Of a stretch of 64,000 nucleotides of DNA, positions 34,248-43,495 are shown piece by piece. The notes beneath the pieces are model-generated. The model ran no database searches and was not told where the DNA came from. It was given only the letters and a program-made list of their open reading frames with translations. This DNA is from Planctomycetota bacterium (GTDB taxonomy: Bacteria; Planctomycetota; Planctomycetia; Pirellulales; Pirellulaceae): positions 124,001 through 188,000 of the forward strand of contig JAPLNI010000051.1 of the NCBI GenBank assembly GCA_026692865.1. The letters are read 5' to 3'. The position numbers and the translations under genes are program-made. How positions within the stretch are numbered: the stretch's first letter is position 1; each line of letters opens with the position of its first letter.

Positions 34248-35885
34248 ATGACTTCTCAACTACTTATTCCATTGCTTGTTTTCCTTCCAATTTTGGTGGG
34301 GATAGTACTCTGCCTTGTTGCAGGGAAAAAAAGCTCGTGGATCTCCGACATTGCGACTAGCTTCTCTGGGTTAATGGTGATCGCGGCTATTGCTTTGCTG
34401 TGTGCCGTTCATAGTGCTCAAGGCAATTCTGAAGCGGTTGGATTGATTCAACCACAGATTGTTTTTGGACCTTCTTGGATGGAGCTTAAGCTTCCCTTTG
34501 CAATTCAAGGACATAGCGTCAATTGGCAATTGCAATTGGGTGCGGATAGCTTCTCAGCCATGATGGTCCTGCTGACGTCACTTGTTACGTTCGCTGTTCT
34601 TATGACGGCTCGCACGCAAATCACAGAGCGAAGGGATCTCTACGACGGGATGATTCTCATCACCCAAGGAATCTTGATGGGTATTTTCCTTGCGATGGAT
34701 CTGTTGCTGTTTTATGTCTTCTTTGAAGCAGTTTTGATCCCGATCATTTTGTTAATGAACATCTGGGGTGATCCGAAAGAGTCGCTACGCGCATCACGCA
34801 AGTTCCTGCTGTTCACGTTGGCTGGTAGCATTCCGATGATTGTTGGTATCGTTGGAATTGTTTTGCAATCGGCAACAGCCGACCGTGCCTCGACAGTACT
34901 TCTTCCTCAGCTTTCTGCGATTGCCTTCGAGTCCCAATTGACACGAGGCGTTACGGAAAATTTTGCGACTAGCCAGTTCCTTATTCTGGCGGCCTTGATG
35001 CTTGGCTTTGGAATCAAGATGGCTTTATTGCCGCTGCATAGTTGGCTTCCAACGACTTATTCAGCATCGCATCCGAACACCACTGCTTTGATAGCGGCTG
35101 TAGTCGGAAAGCTGGGAGTTTATGGACTGCTTCGAATCGTTCTACCTTTGACACCGGTTGCGTTGTCTGTGTATTACCAGATTGTAGTTGGAACCTTGGG
35201 TGCAATTGCGATTGTTTACGGGGCATTGATCGCATTAAGGCAAACGGATTTGAGGCGGTTGATGGCCTACTCATCGCTTTCGCACATGGGCTTTGTAACG
35301 CTCGGCCTGATGGCGATGAATCGTGAAGGGATCGCGGGAGCGACCATTCAGATGTTCAACCACGGTCTAATCACTGCTGCGATATTTCTGATGATTGGGA
35401 TGATTGAGCAACGTAGAGGTCGATTGGTCCTGGGCAATGAAAATTTTGGGTTAGCAGCCGCTTATCCGCATCTCGGTTTTTTGATGGTTTTCTTTACGCT
35501 TGCTGGTGCCGGCTTACCAGGACTCAATAGTTTTGTCGGCGAAATCTTAGCGTTGATGGGAATGCTTCGCGTTTCGGCTGGCATTGTTGGGATCGCAGTA
35601 TTGGGTACCGTTTTGGGTGCGTGGTATGCATTGCGGGTGTTGCAGCACGTGATGTTCAGTAGCGATGGAAAGACCAATAAACGCGACGCAGCAACGGCCG
35701 ACATCGGTTGGGCAGATTGGGCCGCGCTCGCTCCTTTAGCATTGTTGTGTGTCGTTATCGGTGTCCGTCCTTCGACCTTCACCGATACCATGAAAGTCGA
35801 CGTGGATCGAATGGCTGTTTCGCTTGAGCCAGCAGCCAAAGCACTACATCCAACGATCGATACGCTTGCAGTAGTGAAGAAATAA
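34248..35885 (+). CDS. nuoM: NADH-quinone oxidoreductase subunit M
   Basis: The 545-residue antiporter-like subunit has about 14 helices. It shows the NuoM pattern FFEAVLIPIILLMNIWG, KMALLPLHSWLPTTYSASH (NuoM has HTWLPDAHxxAP in many species), AVVGKLGVYGLLRI and RRLMAYSSLSHMGFVTLG. Together with NuoL and NuoN it forms the proton-pumping arm. It sits 17 bases after nuoL. Confidence 0.95.
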   Translation: MTSQLLIPLLVFLPILVGIVLCLVAGKKSSWISDIATSFSGLMVIAAIALLCAVHSAQGNSEAVGLIQPQIVFGPSWMELKLPFAIQGHSVNWQLQLGADSFSAMMVLLTSLVTFAVLMTARTQITERRDLYDGMILITQGILMGIFLAMDLLLFYVFFEAVLIPIILLMNIWGDPKESLRASRKFLLFTLAGSIPMIVGIVGIVLQSATADRASTVLLPQLSAIAFESQLTRGVTENFATSQFLILAALMLGFGIKMALLPLHSWLPTTYSASHPNTTALIAAVVGKLGVYGLLRIVLPLTPVALSVYYQIVVGTLGAIAIVYGALIALRQTDLRRLMAYSSLSHMGFVTLGLMAMNREGIAGATIQMFNHGLITAAIFLMIGMIEQRRGRLVLGNENFGLAAAYPHLGFLMVFFTLAGAGLPGLNSFVGEILALMGMLRVSAGIVGIAVLGTVLGAWYALRVLQHVMFSSDGKTNKRDAATADIGWADWAALAPLALLCVVIGVRPSTFTDTMKVDVDRMAVSLEPAAKALHPTIDTLAVVKK

Positions 35886-35922
35886 TTTTCGTTTGAACTG
35901 GGTTTGTGGCTCGGAGTGTTTT

Positions 35923-37377
35923 ATGTCGGTGTCGGAACAAATGCTTGTCTCGTTGAAGTGGATGTCACCCGCGTTGGTGCTCCTGTTTGGCGGCTGCTTG
36001 ATACTATGCTCGAGCGTTTTCCTAAGCCCGTTGAAGCCAACCGGTGTGGATAATCGTCGTAACTTGATGGCATCGATCTCGATGTTTTTCTTAGTTGCAG
36101 CGGCCGCTTTCCACTTGCTCGTTACAAGCCATATCTCTACCAACACGATCGACTCTTGCCTCTTTCGTTTCGATAGTATCTCAATCGCGGCAGAGAGACT
36201 CGCGTTAATCGGGGGTGTCATCTTAATTCTTTTAAGCTGGTCACTCGCTCCAAAGAATTACTTGCCGGAATTTTACGGATGTCTGCTTTTGATTCTTGCT
36301 GCGATACCGATTATCGGCGCGTCGAATGACTTGATCGCAATGTTCTTGGGGTTGGAACTCGTAAGCATTCCCACTTACATCATGTTAAGTATTGCCAAAG
36401 GGGATAACGCTAGTTTCGAAGCGGCCCTCAAGTACTTCACACTTAGCGGGTTCGCATCTTGCTTTTTCCTGCTTGGAATTAGCTTCCTCTATGGTTTGTC
36501 AGGTTCGATGGATTTGGGAAGTGTTTGTGCGATGCTTGGCAACGGTGGCGGCGGGAAGCTTGGGCTGTTGGCGGTGCTTTTGATTTTGTGCGGTTTAGCC
36601 TTTCGAATCACAGCCGTCCCGTTTCATTTCTATGGGCCTGATGTTTTTGAGGGGACTTCTCTGACCATGGCCGCTGTGATGAGCTATCTACCCAAAGTAG
36701 CAGGGTTTGTCGCGATGGTAAGACTGTTCGGAGCGTCTCCGGTCGGGGAGTCTCTCACTCCGATGGTAGTTCCCGTGTTGCTTGTGACATCGGTTTTGAC
36801 GATGTGTATTGGCAATGCACTGGCCGTAGCACAAACCAGCTTGCGTCGATTACTTGGCTATTCAAGTATAGCGCACACCGGCTATTTGTTGCTTGGGTTC
36901 GCTGCGTTGATTTTGAGTAGCGCGGAGCCTCAAGTCCTTTTCACTTATCTCGCGGCCTACGCGGCGATGACACTCGGTGTTTTTGCTTGCTTGGCAGAAG
37001 TAGACGAAGCTGGCGGGCAGTCGATCGTTGTTGGCGATCTCTCTGGAATGTATTACCGAAGACCGGCGGCATCTATTGCGATGGCAATCTGTCTTTTATC
37101 TTTAATTGGTTTGCCGCTCACTGCGGGCTTCGTGGCAAAGCTTCAACTGTTCTTTGCCGCTGGTGGAGCCAATCGATGGGACATGACTGTTTGTGTTTGG
37201 GTGATGGCGATCAACGCTGCGGTTGCTGCTGGGTATTATTTCAGATTGTTAAGTAAGCTGTTCGAACGAGGACTGGATTTACCGCCGTTGCGATTGTGGC
37301 GGCCAAGTCTTTTCCTGGCCTATTCTTTATGTGCTGTGCTTACGATTGTTTGGTTCTTTCAACCGACATCGATGTAA
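35923..37377 (+). CDS. nuoN: NADH-quinone oxidoreductase subunit N
   Basis: The 484-residue antiporter-like subunit is the last gene of the operon. The landmarks are MFLGLELVSIPTYIMLSI, FRITAVPFHFYGPDVFEG, RRLLGYSSIAHTGYLLLG and the late ASIAMAICLLSLIGLPLTAG stretch. ATG 35923 is chosen because a GGAG lies a few bases before it and helix 1 follows directly; an in-frame TTG at 35893 would add ten residues. No clear terminator was found in the 147 bases that follow. Confidence 0.94.
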   Translation: MSVSEQMLVSLKWMSPALVLLFGGCLILCSSVFLSPLKPTGVDNRRNLMASISMFFLVAAAAFHLLVTSHISTNTIDSCLFRFDSISIAAERLALIGGVILILLSWSLAPKNYLPEFYGCLLLILAAIPIIGASNDLIAMFLGLELVSIPTYIMLSIAKGDNASFEAALKYFTLSGFASCFFLLGISFLYGLSGSMDLGSVCAMLGNGGGGKLGLLAVLLILCGLAFRITAVPFHFYGPDVFEGTSLTMAAVMSYLPKVAGFVAMVRLFGASPVGESLTPMVVPVLLVTSVLTMCIGNALAVAQTSLRRLLGYSSIAHTGYLLLGFAALILSSAEPQVLFTYLAAYAAMTLGVFACLAEVDEAGGQSIVVGDLSGMYYRRPAASIAMAICLLSLIGLPLTAGFVAKLQLFFAAGGANRWDMTVCVWVMAINAAVAAGYYFRLLSKLFERGLDLPPLRLWRPSLFLAYSLCAVLTIVWFFQPTSM

Positions 37378-37524
37378 GCAGCCGTCGTTCGTATCTTAGC
37401 GGTATCGGTTTCAGGTTAGCTGGGTGCGGCGAACCGTTTTAACATAGAGACGCCCAATATCTGTCGACTGCGCTTAGGCTCAATTCTGTGGGTATCTACA
37501 GAAGTTGTCGCCAATCTTTATTGG

Positions 37525-39015
37525 TTAAGCACGAAGCGAAGAAGAGCTTCGGCTTGCGAGTAATGAATTCGCGAAATGCATCGCAGCTAGTGCAATCACG
37601 CAAGGCCACAGAACTGAAGCCGGTGCCATATAGCGGCCGACAGAAGGTTCGACTAAAACGACTAGCCCAGTTTTACCTGCTGAATACCAAGTCGAAAGCC
37701 AGAACAAGTATTGAAACTCGGAGAACGCCGAATGACCGATGAGGCTGGATTGCGGGTTGTAGTCAGATTGTGTTATTGAATCTGTTGGTTGCGAGTCCGA
37801 GGACCGTAAATCCAGTTGAGTGAGTGCACCCTGGAAACCTAGTGGGTTCAAGAGACTGCAAAAAATGACCATTCCAATAATTGCGAAAACCAAGATAGTT
37901 CCAATGTTTCGAAATGTGAGGAGGACTTGGTCTCCAATGCCATGAAACAGATTTCCGACGATCCATCGTAGATATAGTTTCGGATGTATCTTGAATACAG
38001 CCAGCGAAAGCTTGTTAAACGCGGCGTTCGTTTTGCGTATGTTATCTCCGTAAATTTTCCGAGCCTCAGGCACGGAAACTTGATAAACGTACGCTGGGTA
38101 GTTTGGCTCCATCGTGTTGTAAGAAGAGATGTCTACCTTTAGATTGAGTTCAGCTATCCTGTTGACGATGGCCGTGGCGAGCGGTTTAACTTCTTCGGGC
38201 AATTGCGCAATGGTTGGTGGGTCCAAAAACTGGATTGCGATGCCAATAATGTTGTAGCCACCAAACGCAACCAATCCGAAGTATCCGGTTACCAAACCTC
38301 GAAGGATTGTGTACGAAAAAAATGGTATCACGCTGACTGCCGAATAGGCTAAAAGACGATGAAAGCAACGTTTTGCAAAACCAAAACGGGGCTCGAAGAA
38401 GAATGCTACCCACACACCCATCAACGGCCAAAGGACAAGCAAGAAAAGGTAAGCGGGGCGAACTTGATAGGTGACAAAGGTCAAAAAGGCCAAAGTAAGC
38501 CAACTCCAAGTATTCGTCGGCTTTCGCAAGGTCCATGTAAAGGCAGCCATCGCCATGATGCTTACAGATAAAGCTAACGAATCTGTGAGCACATGCGTTC
38601 CGAGGTAAGACAGATTCACACCAAGAGCCAGCGGAACTGAGACCGCGAGTGCTGATAATGGGCGATAACCAATTCCGAGGAGAGCAAAGTGGAAAGCGAT
38701 AACAGCCCCGAAGTAGGCTATCGCATGTGCGGTCGGAATTGCATCCAGTCCAAAAGTCGCCATTATTGTTTGAAGAAACAATGGATAACCAGGGGTTCGC
38801 AAGCCATTGAATCCTTTATCGCTCAAGTCCCATTGGAACTGAATATAGCCTTCGCTATCCGGATTCAGGATCGGTTGCAAATATCCCCGGTAGGCGTGAC
38901 CGGCGAGTGACAAACCACATAAGATTAACAAGACTCCAAGGCCGACTCGCGTGTTGCTGAGATGCATGAGTAGTCGAGTCGTTACGGTTGTCGAGGAAGC
39001 GATTTTGTTTTCCAT
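37525..39015 (-). CDS. GT-C-fold-like polytopic membrane protein (dolichyl-P-mannose-type glycosyltransferase-like)
   Basis: The 496-residue protein has about ten hydrophobic helices and, after helix 1, the first-loop pattern PDSEGYIQFQWDLSDKGF followed by LRTPGYPLFLQ. An acidic residue in this loop and a downstream TPGYP-type segment are typical of GT39/PMT-like GT-C enzymes, which use a lipid-linked sugar at the outer membrane face. The family assignment is from the layout, not from a full match. It lies five bases after a methyltransferase gene and near a polyprenol-sugar-type GT2 gene on the same strand, so a role in surface glycan assembly is a fair inference. Confidence 0.6.
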   Translation of the reverse strand: MENKIASSTTVTTRLLMHLSNTRVGLGVLLILCGLSLAGHAYRGYLQPILNPDSEGYIQFQWDLSDKGFNGLRTPGYPLFLQTIMATFGLDAIPTAHAIAYFGAVIAFHFALLGIGYRPLSALAVSVPLALGVNLSYLGTHVLTDSLALSVSIMAMAAFTWTLRKPTNTWSWLTLAFLTFVTYQVRPAYLFLLVLWPLMGVWVAFFFEPRFGFAKRCFHRLLAYSAVSVIPFFSYTILRGLVTGYFGLVAFGGYNIIGIAIQFLDPPTIAQLPEEVKPLATAIVNRIAELNLKVDISSYNTMEPNYPAYVYQVSVPEARKIYGDNIRKTNAAFNKLSLAVFKIHPKLYLRWIVGNLFHGIGDQVLLTFRNIGTILVFAIIGMVIFCSLLNPLGFQGALTQLDLRSSDSQPTDSITQSDYNPQSSLIGHSAFSEFQYLFWLSTWYSAGKTGLVVLVEPSVGRYMAPASVLWPCVIALAAMHFANSLLASRSSSSLRA

Positions 39016-39020
39016 ACGAT

Positions 39021-39644
39021 TTAGTTTTGTGTAGACGATGGGTGAAGTTTATCGACTGAAAGTAGCTGCAAGAAATGGAGCTTTCGCTCAAAGATCCACG
39101 ATAACGGCCAGACGTAAAGCCCCAAATGATCTCTACGGATAATTGATTGAAGATGGTTGTTTGCGTAAAGCAAGTTCCACTGGTCTTCGGTTTGATAGTT
39201 CGCTGGAATGGCGATACCGAATTGGCGGTTAGATACGTTATCCATGAGGGTCAGCGTCTGACGAGCAAGCCAACCTCGAACAAAATGATCTTTAATCAAG
39301 ATAAACTGCCGACTGACGCGAGCTGCTTCCGCCAACATCAAATCAATATCCTCCACATGATGAAGAACATCAATCATCATCACTAGATCAACGGACTTCT
39401 CTTCGAAAGGGAATCTCTTACCGTCGTAGTGAGTTGTCGGAATCATGGCGTTGTCGCGAACGGTCGTATCGATTGCACTCAGCTTCAGGTCTGGCCTCAG
39501 CTCCATAACGGCCGATCCAATTCGTCCATCACCACTACCGACATCCAGAACTGAGAGGTCGCGAGGAATCAGCTTAGCAAGATGCGTAGCCAAGACTCGG
39601 ACTCGACGTGAATGAATCAGTTTACGATGGAGATGTCGAAGCAA
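39021..39644 (-). CDS. Class I SAM-dependent methyltransferase
   Basis: The 207-residue protein has motif I LSVLDVGSGDGRIG near residue 35, which binds S-adenosylmethionine, then acidic motif II (LSAIDTTVRDN) and the VDLVMMIDVLHHVEDID motif near residue 88, followed by a LAEAARVSRQFILIKDH strand. It is a small type 11-like methyltransferase. It is flanked by a GT2 gene one base upstream and a GT-C-like gene five bases downstream, which suggests it modifies a glycan or glycolipid. Confidence 0.8.
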   Translation of the reverse strand: MLRHLHRKLIHSRRVRVLATHLAKLIPRDLSVLDVGSGDGRIGSAVMELRPDLKLSAIDTTVRDNAMIPTTHYDGKRFPFEEKSVDLVMMIDVLHHVEDIDLMLAEAARVSRQFILIKDHFVRGWLARQTLTLMDNVSNRQFGIAIPANYQTEDQWNLLYANNHLQSIIRRDHLGLYVWPLSWIFERKLHFLQLLSVDKLHPSSTQN

Positions 39645-39645
39645 G

Positions 39646-40857
39646 TTAGCGCTCTCGGTGCATTTGCAACACGCCTGCTAAGAGCGATGCAATGATTGTT
39701 TGAAAGGATGCAGCAACGAATGTTACTCCAGGGATAACCAGCCGCATCGTCTTAGGATAATCGAGAGGTCCAAAGTTTTGTTGCCACCAATGGAAGATGA
39801 CTGCCGCAATCATGAAAACTCCGAAAACTCCGGCAATGATTCCGGCCACCAAGCCATGTTCGACGCTCAGCTTTTCCAGCCGCTCGTGACGCGGAAGCAT
39901 CCCCTCGCGACCGGTGAAAATTCTTGCCAAGACGGCCAACAAGATGGACTGCCATCCAAGTAAACCTGCGAGGCTTGCAACGAGCAACGTGTGGACGTCC
40001 AGCACAATGCCTCCAATCGACACTTGGGGGATCGCTAAAGCGTAGCCAAGTGCGGCCACCGCAATGAAAAAACATCCAGGAATAAAAAACGTCCATCGAG
40101 GACTGAAAACGAGAAAAAGCCTCAGCGTTCGCCAGCCGTCGCGAAAGGTCCTTAAATGTGGCCCGTGGGCTTTGCGACCGTCTGGGTGAAGCGACAGCGG
40201 AACCTCCGCGATCTTAGCCCCAATCGTCCCACTGCGAATGACCATTTCGGTTGCGAACTCCATTCCCGGCGATCGCAAATCCAATCGATCGTAAAGGTCT
40301 CGCGTGAAGCCACGCATGCCGCAATAGACGTCGCTGATTGGAATGCGAAACATCCACCGAACTAGCCACGACAAGACCGGATTACCTAAATAACGATGTA
40401 AAAAAGGCATTGCTCCAGGATAAATCTTGCCACCACCTCTTGGGAAGCGGCATCCTTGAGCAAGGTCAAACCCCCGTTGCAGTGGCTCGATCAACCTTGG
40501 CGATTCCAGGAAATCGTAGCTATCGTCAGCATCTCCCATGACGATGAATTTGCCGTTACTAGCCGCAATTCCCCCGGCAAGCGCGGATCCGTATCCTTTC
40601 GCAGGTACGTGTACGATGCGAGCACCGGCGGATTGAGCAATCGCGATGGATCCGTCGGAGCTGCCGTTATCGGCAACGATGACTTCTGCCTCGTATCCGG
40701 CCTGCTTCATCGCGTTGATCGCTTTGGTAACGCACGACGCGACTGTATCAGCTTCATTCAAGCAAGGCATCACAATCGACACTTCCATATCGCATTCAAC
40801 GCATTCTATCGAAGGATTTTCAAGGAAATTTGAAGCGATTGGAGCTGGTTGTTGCAT
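39646..40857 (-). CDS. Glycosyltransferase family 2 with C-terminal membrane helices (polyprenol-P-sugar synthase-like)
   Basis: The 403-residue protein has the GT2 order: VSIVMPCLNEADTVASCV at about 26-43, VIVADNGSSDGS at about 60-71, and the DxD metal site MGDADDSYDF near 107-116. A QGCRFPRGG segment and VYCGMRGFTRDLYDRLDL follow, as in dolichyl-phosphate-mannose-synthase-like enzymes. Four hydrophobic helices from about 255 anchor it in the membrane. It is likely to load a sugar onto a polyprenol carrier. It begins the minus-strand glycan cluster and its last gene is the GT-C-like protein. Confidence 0.85.
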   Translation of the reverse strand: MQQPAPIASNFLENPSIECVECDMEVSIVMPCLNEADTVASCVTKAINAMKQAGYEAEVIVADNGSSDGSIAIAQSAGARIVHVPAKGYGSALAGGIAASNGKFIVMGDADDSYDFLESPRLIEPLQRGFDLAQGCRFPRGGGKIYPGAMPFLHRYLGNPVLSWLVRWMFRIPISDVYCGMRGFTRDLYDRLDLRSPGMEFATEMVIRSGTIGAKIAEVPLSLHPDGRKAHGPHLRTFRDGWRTLRLFLVFSPRWTFFIPGCFFIAVAALGYALAIPQVSIGGIVLDVHTLLVASLAGLLGWQSILLAVLARIFTGREGMLPRHERLEKLSVEHGLVAGIIAGVFGVFMIAAVIFHWWQQNFGPLDYPKTMRLVIPGVTFVAASFQTIIASLLAGVLQMHRER

Positions 40858-41155
40858 GCGGTTTGGGGCGATTGATTGCCGGAATTCGCGAAACGAATAG
40901 CGAAACGCGGAACACTTTTTTTAGGCAGCGTTGGATACTTGGCGACGTACAACACGCTGTGCCCTACAGTGTAATTTTTGTGACATCAAATAACATCCCA
41001 GGCAATCAAAACCGAGTCGGAATTCCGCTACCTAATTTCCCCGAAAGCAATCGATTTTCGGTGGTTTTTGTCTGCAAACCCTAGCCGATCGCAAAGCAGT
41101 CGGTGTAAGATGATGTCAGTTCGAGTTTCCTCTCTTCGCCAAAGTTGCCACGAAC

Positions 41156-42355
41156 ATGCGATTGAATTCGTTTTTCAAAAAAGGCTATCGAACTTGGGCG
41201 GTATGCCGTATCGGCCAAGATGCTTCCCCCAGCCGAGTCCGAGTTCCAAGTGCAATGAAGGCTAGGGACTCGCGATCACCGAGGTGGCTCTCCTTTGACC
41301 TGCTCGAAGCGAGACGAGTTCTCGACAGTTCTTTGCCACCCCTTATCGACCAGTCCCCAACGGACATCACCGCGAATCTGGTTAGTTCGATCCCCGAAAA
41401 TCAAACCAACATTCTTCTTGGGACCATTGAGATCCAAGATCCAGATGGTGGCTACTTAATCGACTTCGGTTCGTTCGACGATGTGCTCGAGCTGACTGCG
41501 ACTCCCACGGGTAACGAGCTACGATACATCGGACCCAACGGCTTTGACTTCGAAGAGTCGTCCTCGTTTGTTTTTGAAGTACGCGTCATCGATGTCGACA
41601 TTGTCGAACCGGTTCTGGCAAAATCCTTTACGATTGCTATTTCAGACCAAAACGATCCGCCCCTGGGCATTGATTTTCGCGGCGAGTTGGTTGTACAAGA
41701 ATTTGTAAAAGGTTATGAGTTTGGGACGATTGAAATCGTTGACCAAGACGTAGGTGAGTCTTACACCTACCAAGTTAGCGATTCACGATTTGAAGTTGCC
41801 GATGGAAAGTTAAAACTCAAGTCGGACTCTTCACTTCGATACAACCCAACAAGCGCTGTGTCCTTTGAAGTCGTTGCGACAGGTACTGTCTCCGGAGATG
41901 TACTCCGTGAAGCTTTCCTGGTCGGAGTCACTCTTGCCCCTCCACCATGGCAGAACAAACACTGGGCGCTGGATGTGAATGATGACGGTTCAGTTACGGC
42001 TCTGGACGCTTTGGTCGTCATTAATCATATGAATCGACACGGCATCGGAAGTGCCGACACGCCACCTCCGGCTGGTAGCGCGACGTTTGTTGATGTGAAT
42101 GGCGATCGCTTTATCACCCCGCTAGACGTGCTGATAATCATTAACTTCTTGAATCAGGTTCAAGGCACCCCAAACGAGTCGGGTAGCGCAGAAGGCGAAC
42201 CTGTTCCGCCAAGATCGCCAGTACCGCCAAGCGAACGAACGCCGCTGGTTCCTTCCGCTCGAATCGTTTCGAGTGAATGGAGTTCAAGTAGCAATACTGT
42301 TAGCTTCGATTCTAGTGATATTGCGAGCACCAAGCGACGGTTGATCGTAAGCTGA
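41156..42355 (+). CDS. Dockerin type I domain protein with LEPR-like N-terminal motif
   Basis: The 399-residue protein starts with a basic region and the motif FDLLEARRVLDSS near residue 48, which resembles the LEPR-type N-terminal motif common on planctomycete surface proteins. Residues about 60-265 are cadherin- or Ig-like beta repeats (SIPENQTN, DQNDPP). Two EF-hand-like dockerin half-repeats follow: LDVNDDGSVTALDALVVIN (about 272) and VDVNGDRFITPLDVLIIIN (about 312). These bind calcium and normally dock to cohesins. The C-terminus is Pro/Ser-rich. It is an extracellular protein with unknown partners. Confidence 0.8.
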   Translation: MRLNSFFKKGYRTWAVCRIGQDASPSRVRVPSAMKARDSRSPRWLSFDLLEARRVLDSSLPPLIDQSPTDITANLVSSIPENQTNILLGTIEIQDPDGGYLIDFGSFDDVLELTATPTGNELRYIGPNGFDFEESSSFVFEVRVIDVDIVEPVLAKSFTIAISDQNDPPLGIDFRGELVVQEFVKGYEFGTIEIVDQDVGESYTYQVSDSRFEVADGKLKLKSDSSLRYNPTSAVSFEVVATGTVSGDVLREAFLVGVTLAPPPWQNKHWALDVNDDGSVTALDALVVINHMNRHGIGSADTPPPAGSATFVDVNGDRFITPLDVLIIINFLNQVQGTPNESGSAEGEPVPPRSPVPPSERTPLVPSARIVSSEWSSSSNTVSFDSSDIASTKRRLIVS

Positions 42356-42384
42356 TTGGTTCGACCTAAGCTCTGAATTCTCAA

Positions 42385-42466
42385 GTAGCTGAATTCGTAA
42401 GAATTCAGGCGTTGATTAGTTTACCCTTGCCGCCTTAGTCTTCAGATGTCTTACGACATCTACTAC
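42385..42466. repeat. Paired-hairpin REP/BIME-like element, copy 2
   Basis: On the plus strand GTAG (42385-42388) is followed by CTGAATTC GTAA GAATTCAG. On the minus strand GTAG (42463-42466 as CTAC) is followed by a seven-base-pair stem with a GTAA loop (42444-42461). Relative to the copy at 10554-10636 the outer base pairs differ by a compensating change (G-C to T-A) while loop, tetranucleotide and spacing (34 against 35 bases) are kept. Confidence 0.82.
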
Positions 42467-42501
42467 GAGTGCAAATCAACCTTTTTCGACTTGGCGAATT
42501 G

Positions 42502-43131
42502 TTAGTGGCTTGTGTTAAAGATTCGATCGCCTGCGTCTCCAAGACCGGGGACGATGAATTTGTTGCCGTCTAGCCGTTCGTCGACGCTAGCAACGAAGAG
42601 TTTTACTTCGGGTGCATCTTGGTGAAGTAGCAAGATTCCTTCTGGAGCCGCGATCAAGCTCAGCACGCGAATGTCTTTAACGCCCCAGCGCTTGAGTGCA
42701 CCTACGGCTGCGCGAATTGAGCCACCTGTCGCAAGCATAGGGTCTAAGATCAGTCCCACATCGGTGCAGTGATTGGGTGGTAGTTTGCTGTAATATTCGA
42801 CAGGCTGAGCGGTTGCTTCGTCGCGATACATCCCCAGATGCCTTACTTCTGCATCCGGCAGCAACTGCAGCACCGGTTCAACCATGGAGAGACCTGCTCG
42901 TAATATGGGAACAATTGCTACGCTGACCGCAAGTTCCTGGGCATCGTGCTCCACGAGCGGGGTACGAATTCGTTTCGTCTGAAGCGGTAAGTCACGCGTT
43001 GCGTGAACGGCCAGAAGCATCGATAGCCGTTGCACGGTCGCTCGAAAAGTTTCTGATGGAGTGTTGATGTCCCTCAGGACGGAAAGGTGATGTGCTGCGA
43101 GAGGATGATCCAGTTGTAAGACGTTACCCAC
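42502..43131 (-). CDS. upp: Uracil phosphoribosyltransferase
   Basis: The 209-residue enzyme salvages uracil to UMP with PRPP. The PRPP-binding motif LDPMLATGGSIRAAV lies near residue 130 and is followed by LKRWGVKDIRVLSLIAAPEG and the C-terminal GLGDAGDRIFNT end. GTG 43131 is taken as the start because AAGGAG lies six bases upstream and the length then matches E. coli Upp (208); the open frame extends to 43158. It is monocistronic. Confidence 0.94.
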   Translation of the reverse strand: MGNVLQLDHPLAAHHLSVLRDINTPSETFRATVQRLSMLLAVHATRDLPLQTKRIRTPLVEHDAQELAVSVAIVPILRAGLSMVEPVLQLLPDAEVRHLGMYRDEATAQPVEYYSKLPPNHCTDVGLILDPMLATGGSIRAAVGALKRWGVKDIRVLSLIAAPEGILLLHQDAPEVKLFVASVDERLDGNKFIVPGLGDAGDRIFNTSH

Positions 43132-43137
43132 GCAACA

Positions 43138-43143
43138 CTCCTT
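43138..43143 (-). promoter_or_regulatory. Ribosome binding site that fixes the upp start
   Basis: On the minus strand AAGGAG lies six bases before GTG 43131. It supports the 209-residue product instead of the version starting at GTG 43158. Confidence 0.7.
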
Positions 43144-43495
43144 AAGGACAAAAACCACTATCCGGTTGCTAACCCCACTATCCTGAGAATAGCGGAGTTC
43201 GAAACCTTTGAAAAGCCGCCGATTGCTGGGCCGGCGTAATGTTCATTCTGAAAATTGATATCGATGATAGCCTTACGAAATGTAGCGACCGGTCCTGTTT
43301 TGCGCCGGAGGAGTGAATAAAGTAATACTAACTATCGTAGAGACGTACAATTTAGGTCGAATCACAACCGTGGTATACTTTTATGTTGCTTAAATCAACT
43401 CGCGTTGCACCTGCCGACTCCCGTTCCTGTTGTCAAAGCACCGTTTAAAATTACGTTTGACAGCCTATTTCTGACCTCGCCCCGCTCAACCATTT
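43144..43495. other. Intergenic region between divergent upp and secreted-protein genes
   Basis: About 350 bases between divergent genes. A TATACT hexamer at 43374-43379 could be a -10 for the plus-strand gene but the -35 is poor. No hairpin or small gene is evident. Confidence 0.4.
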
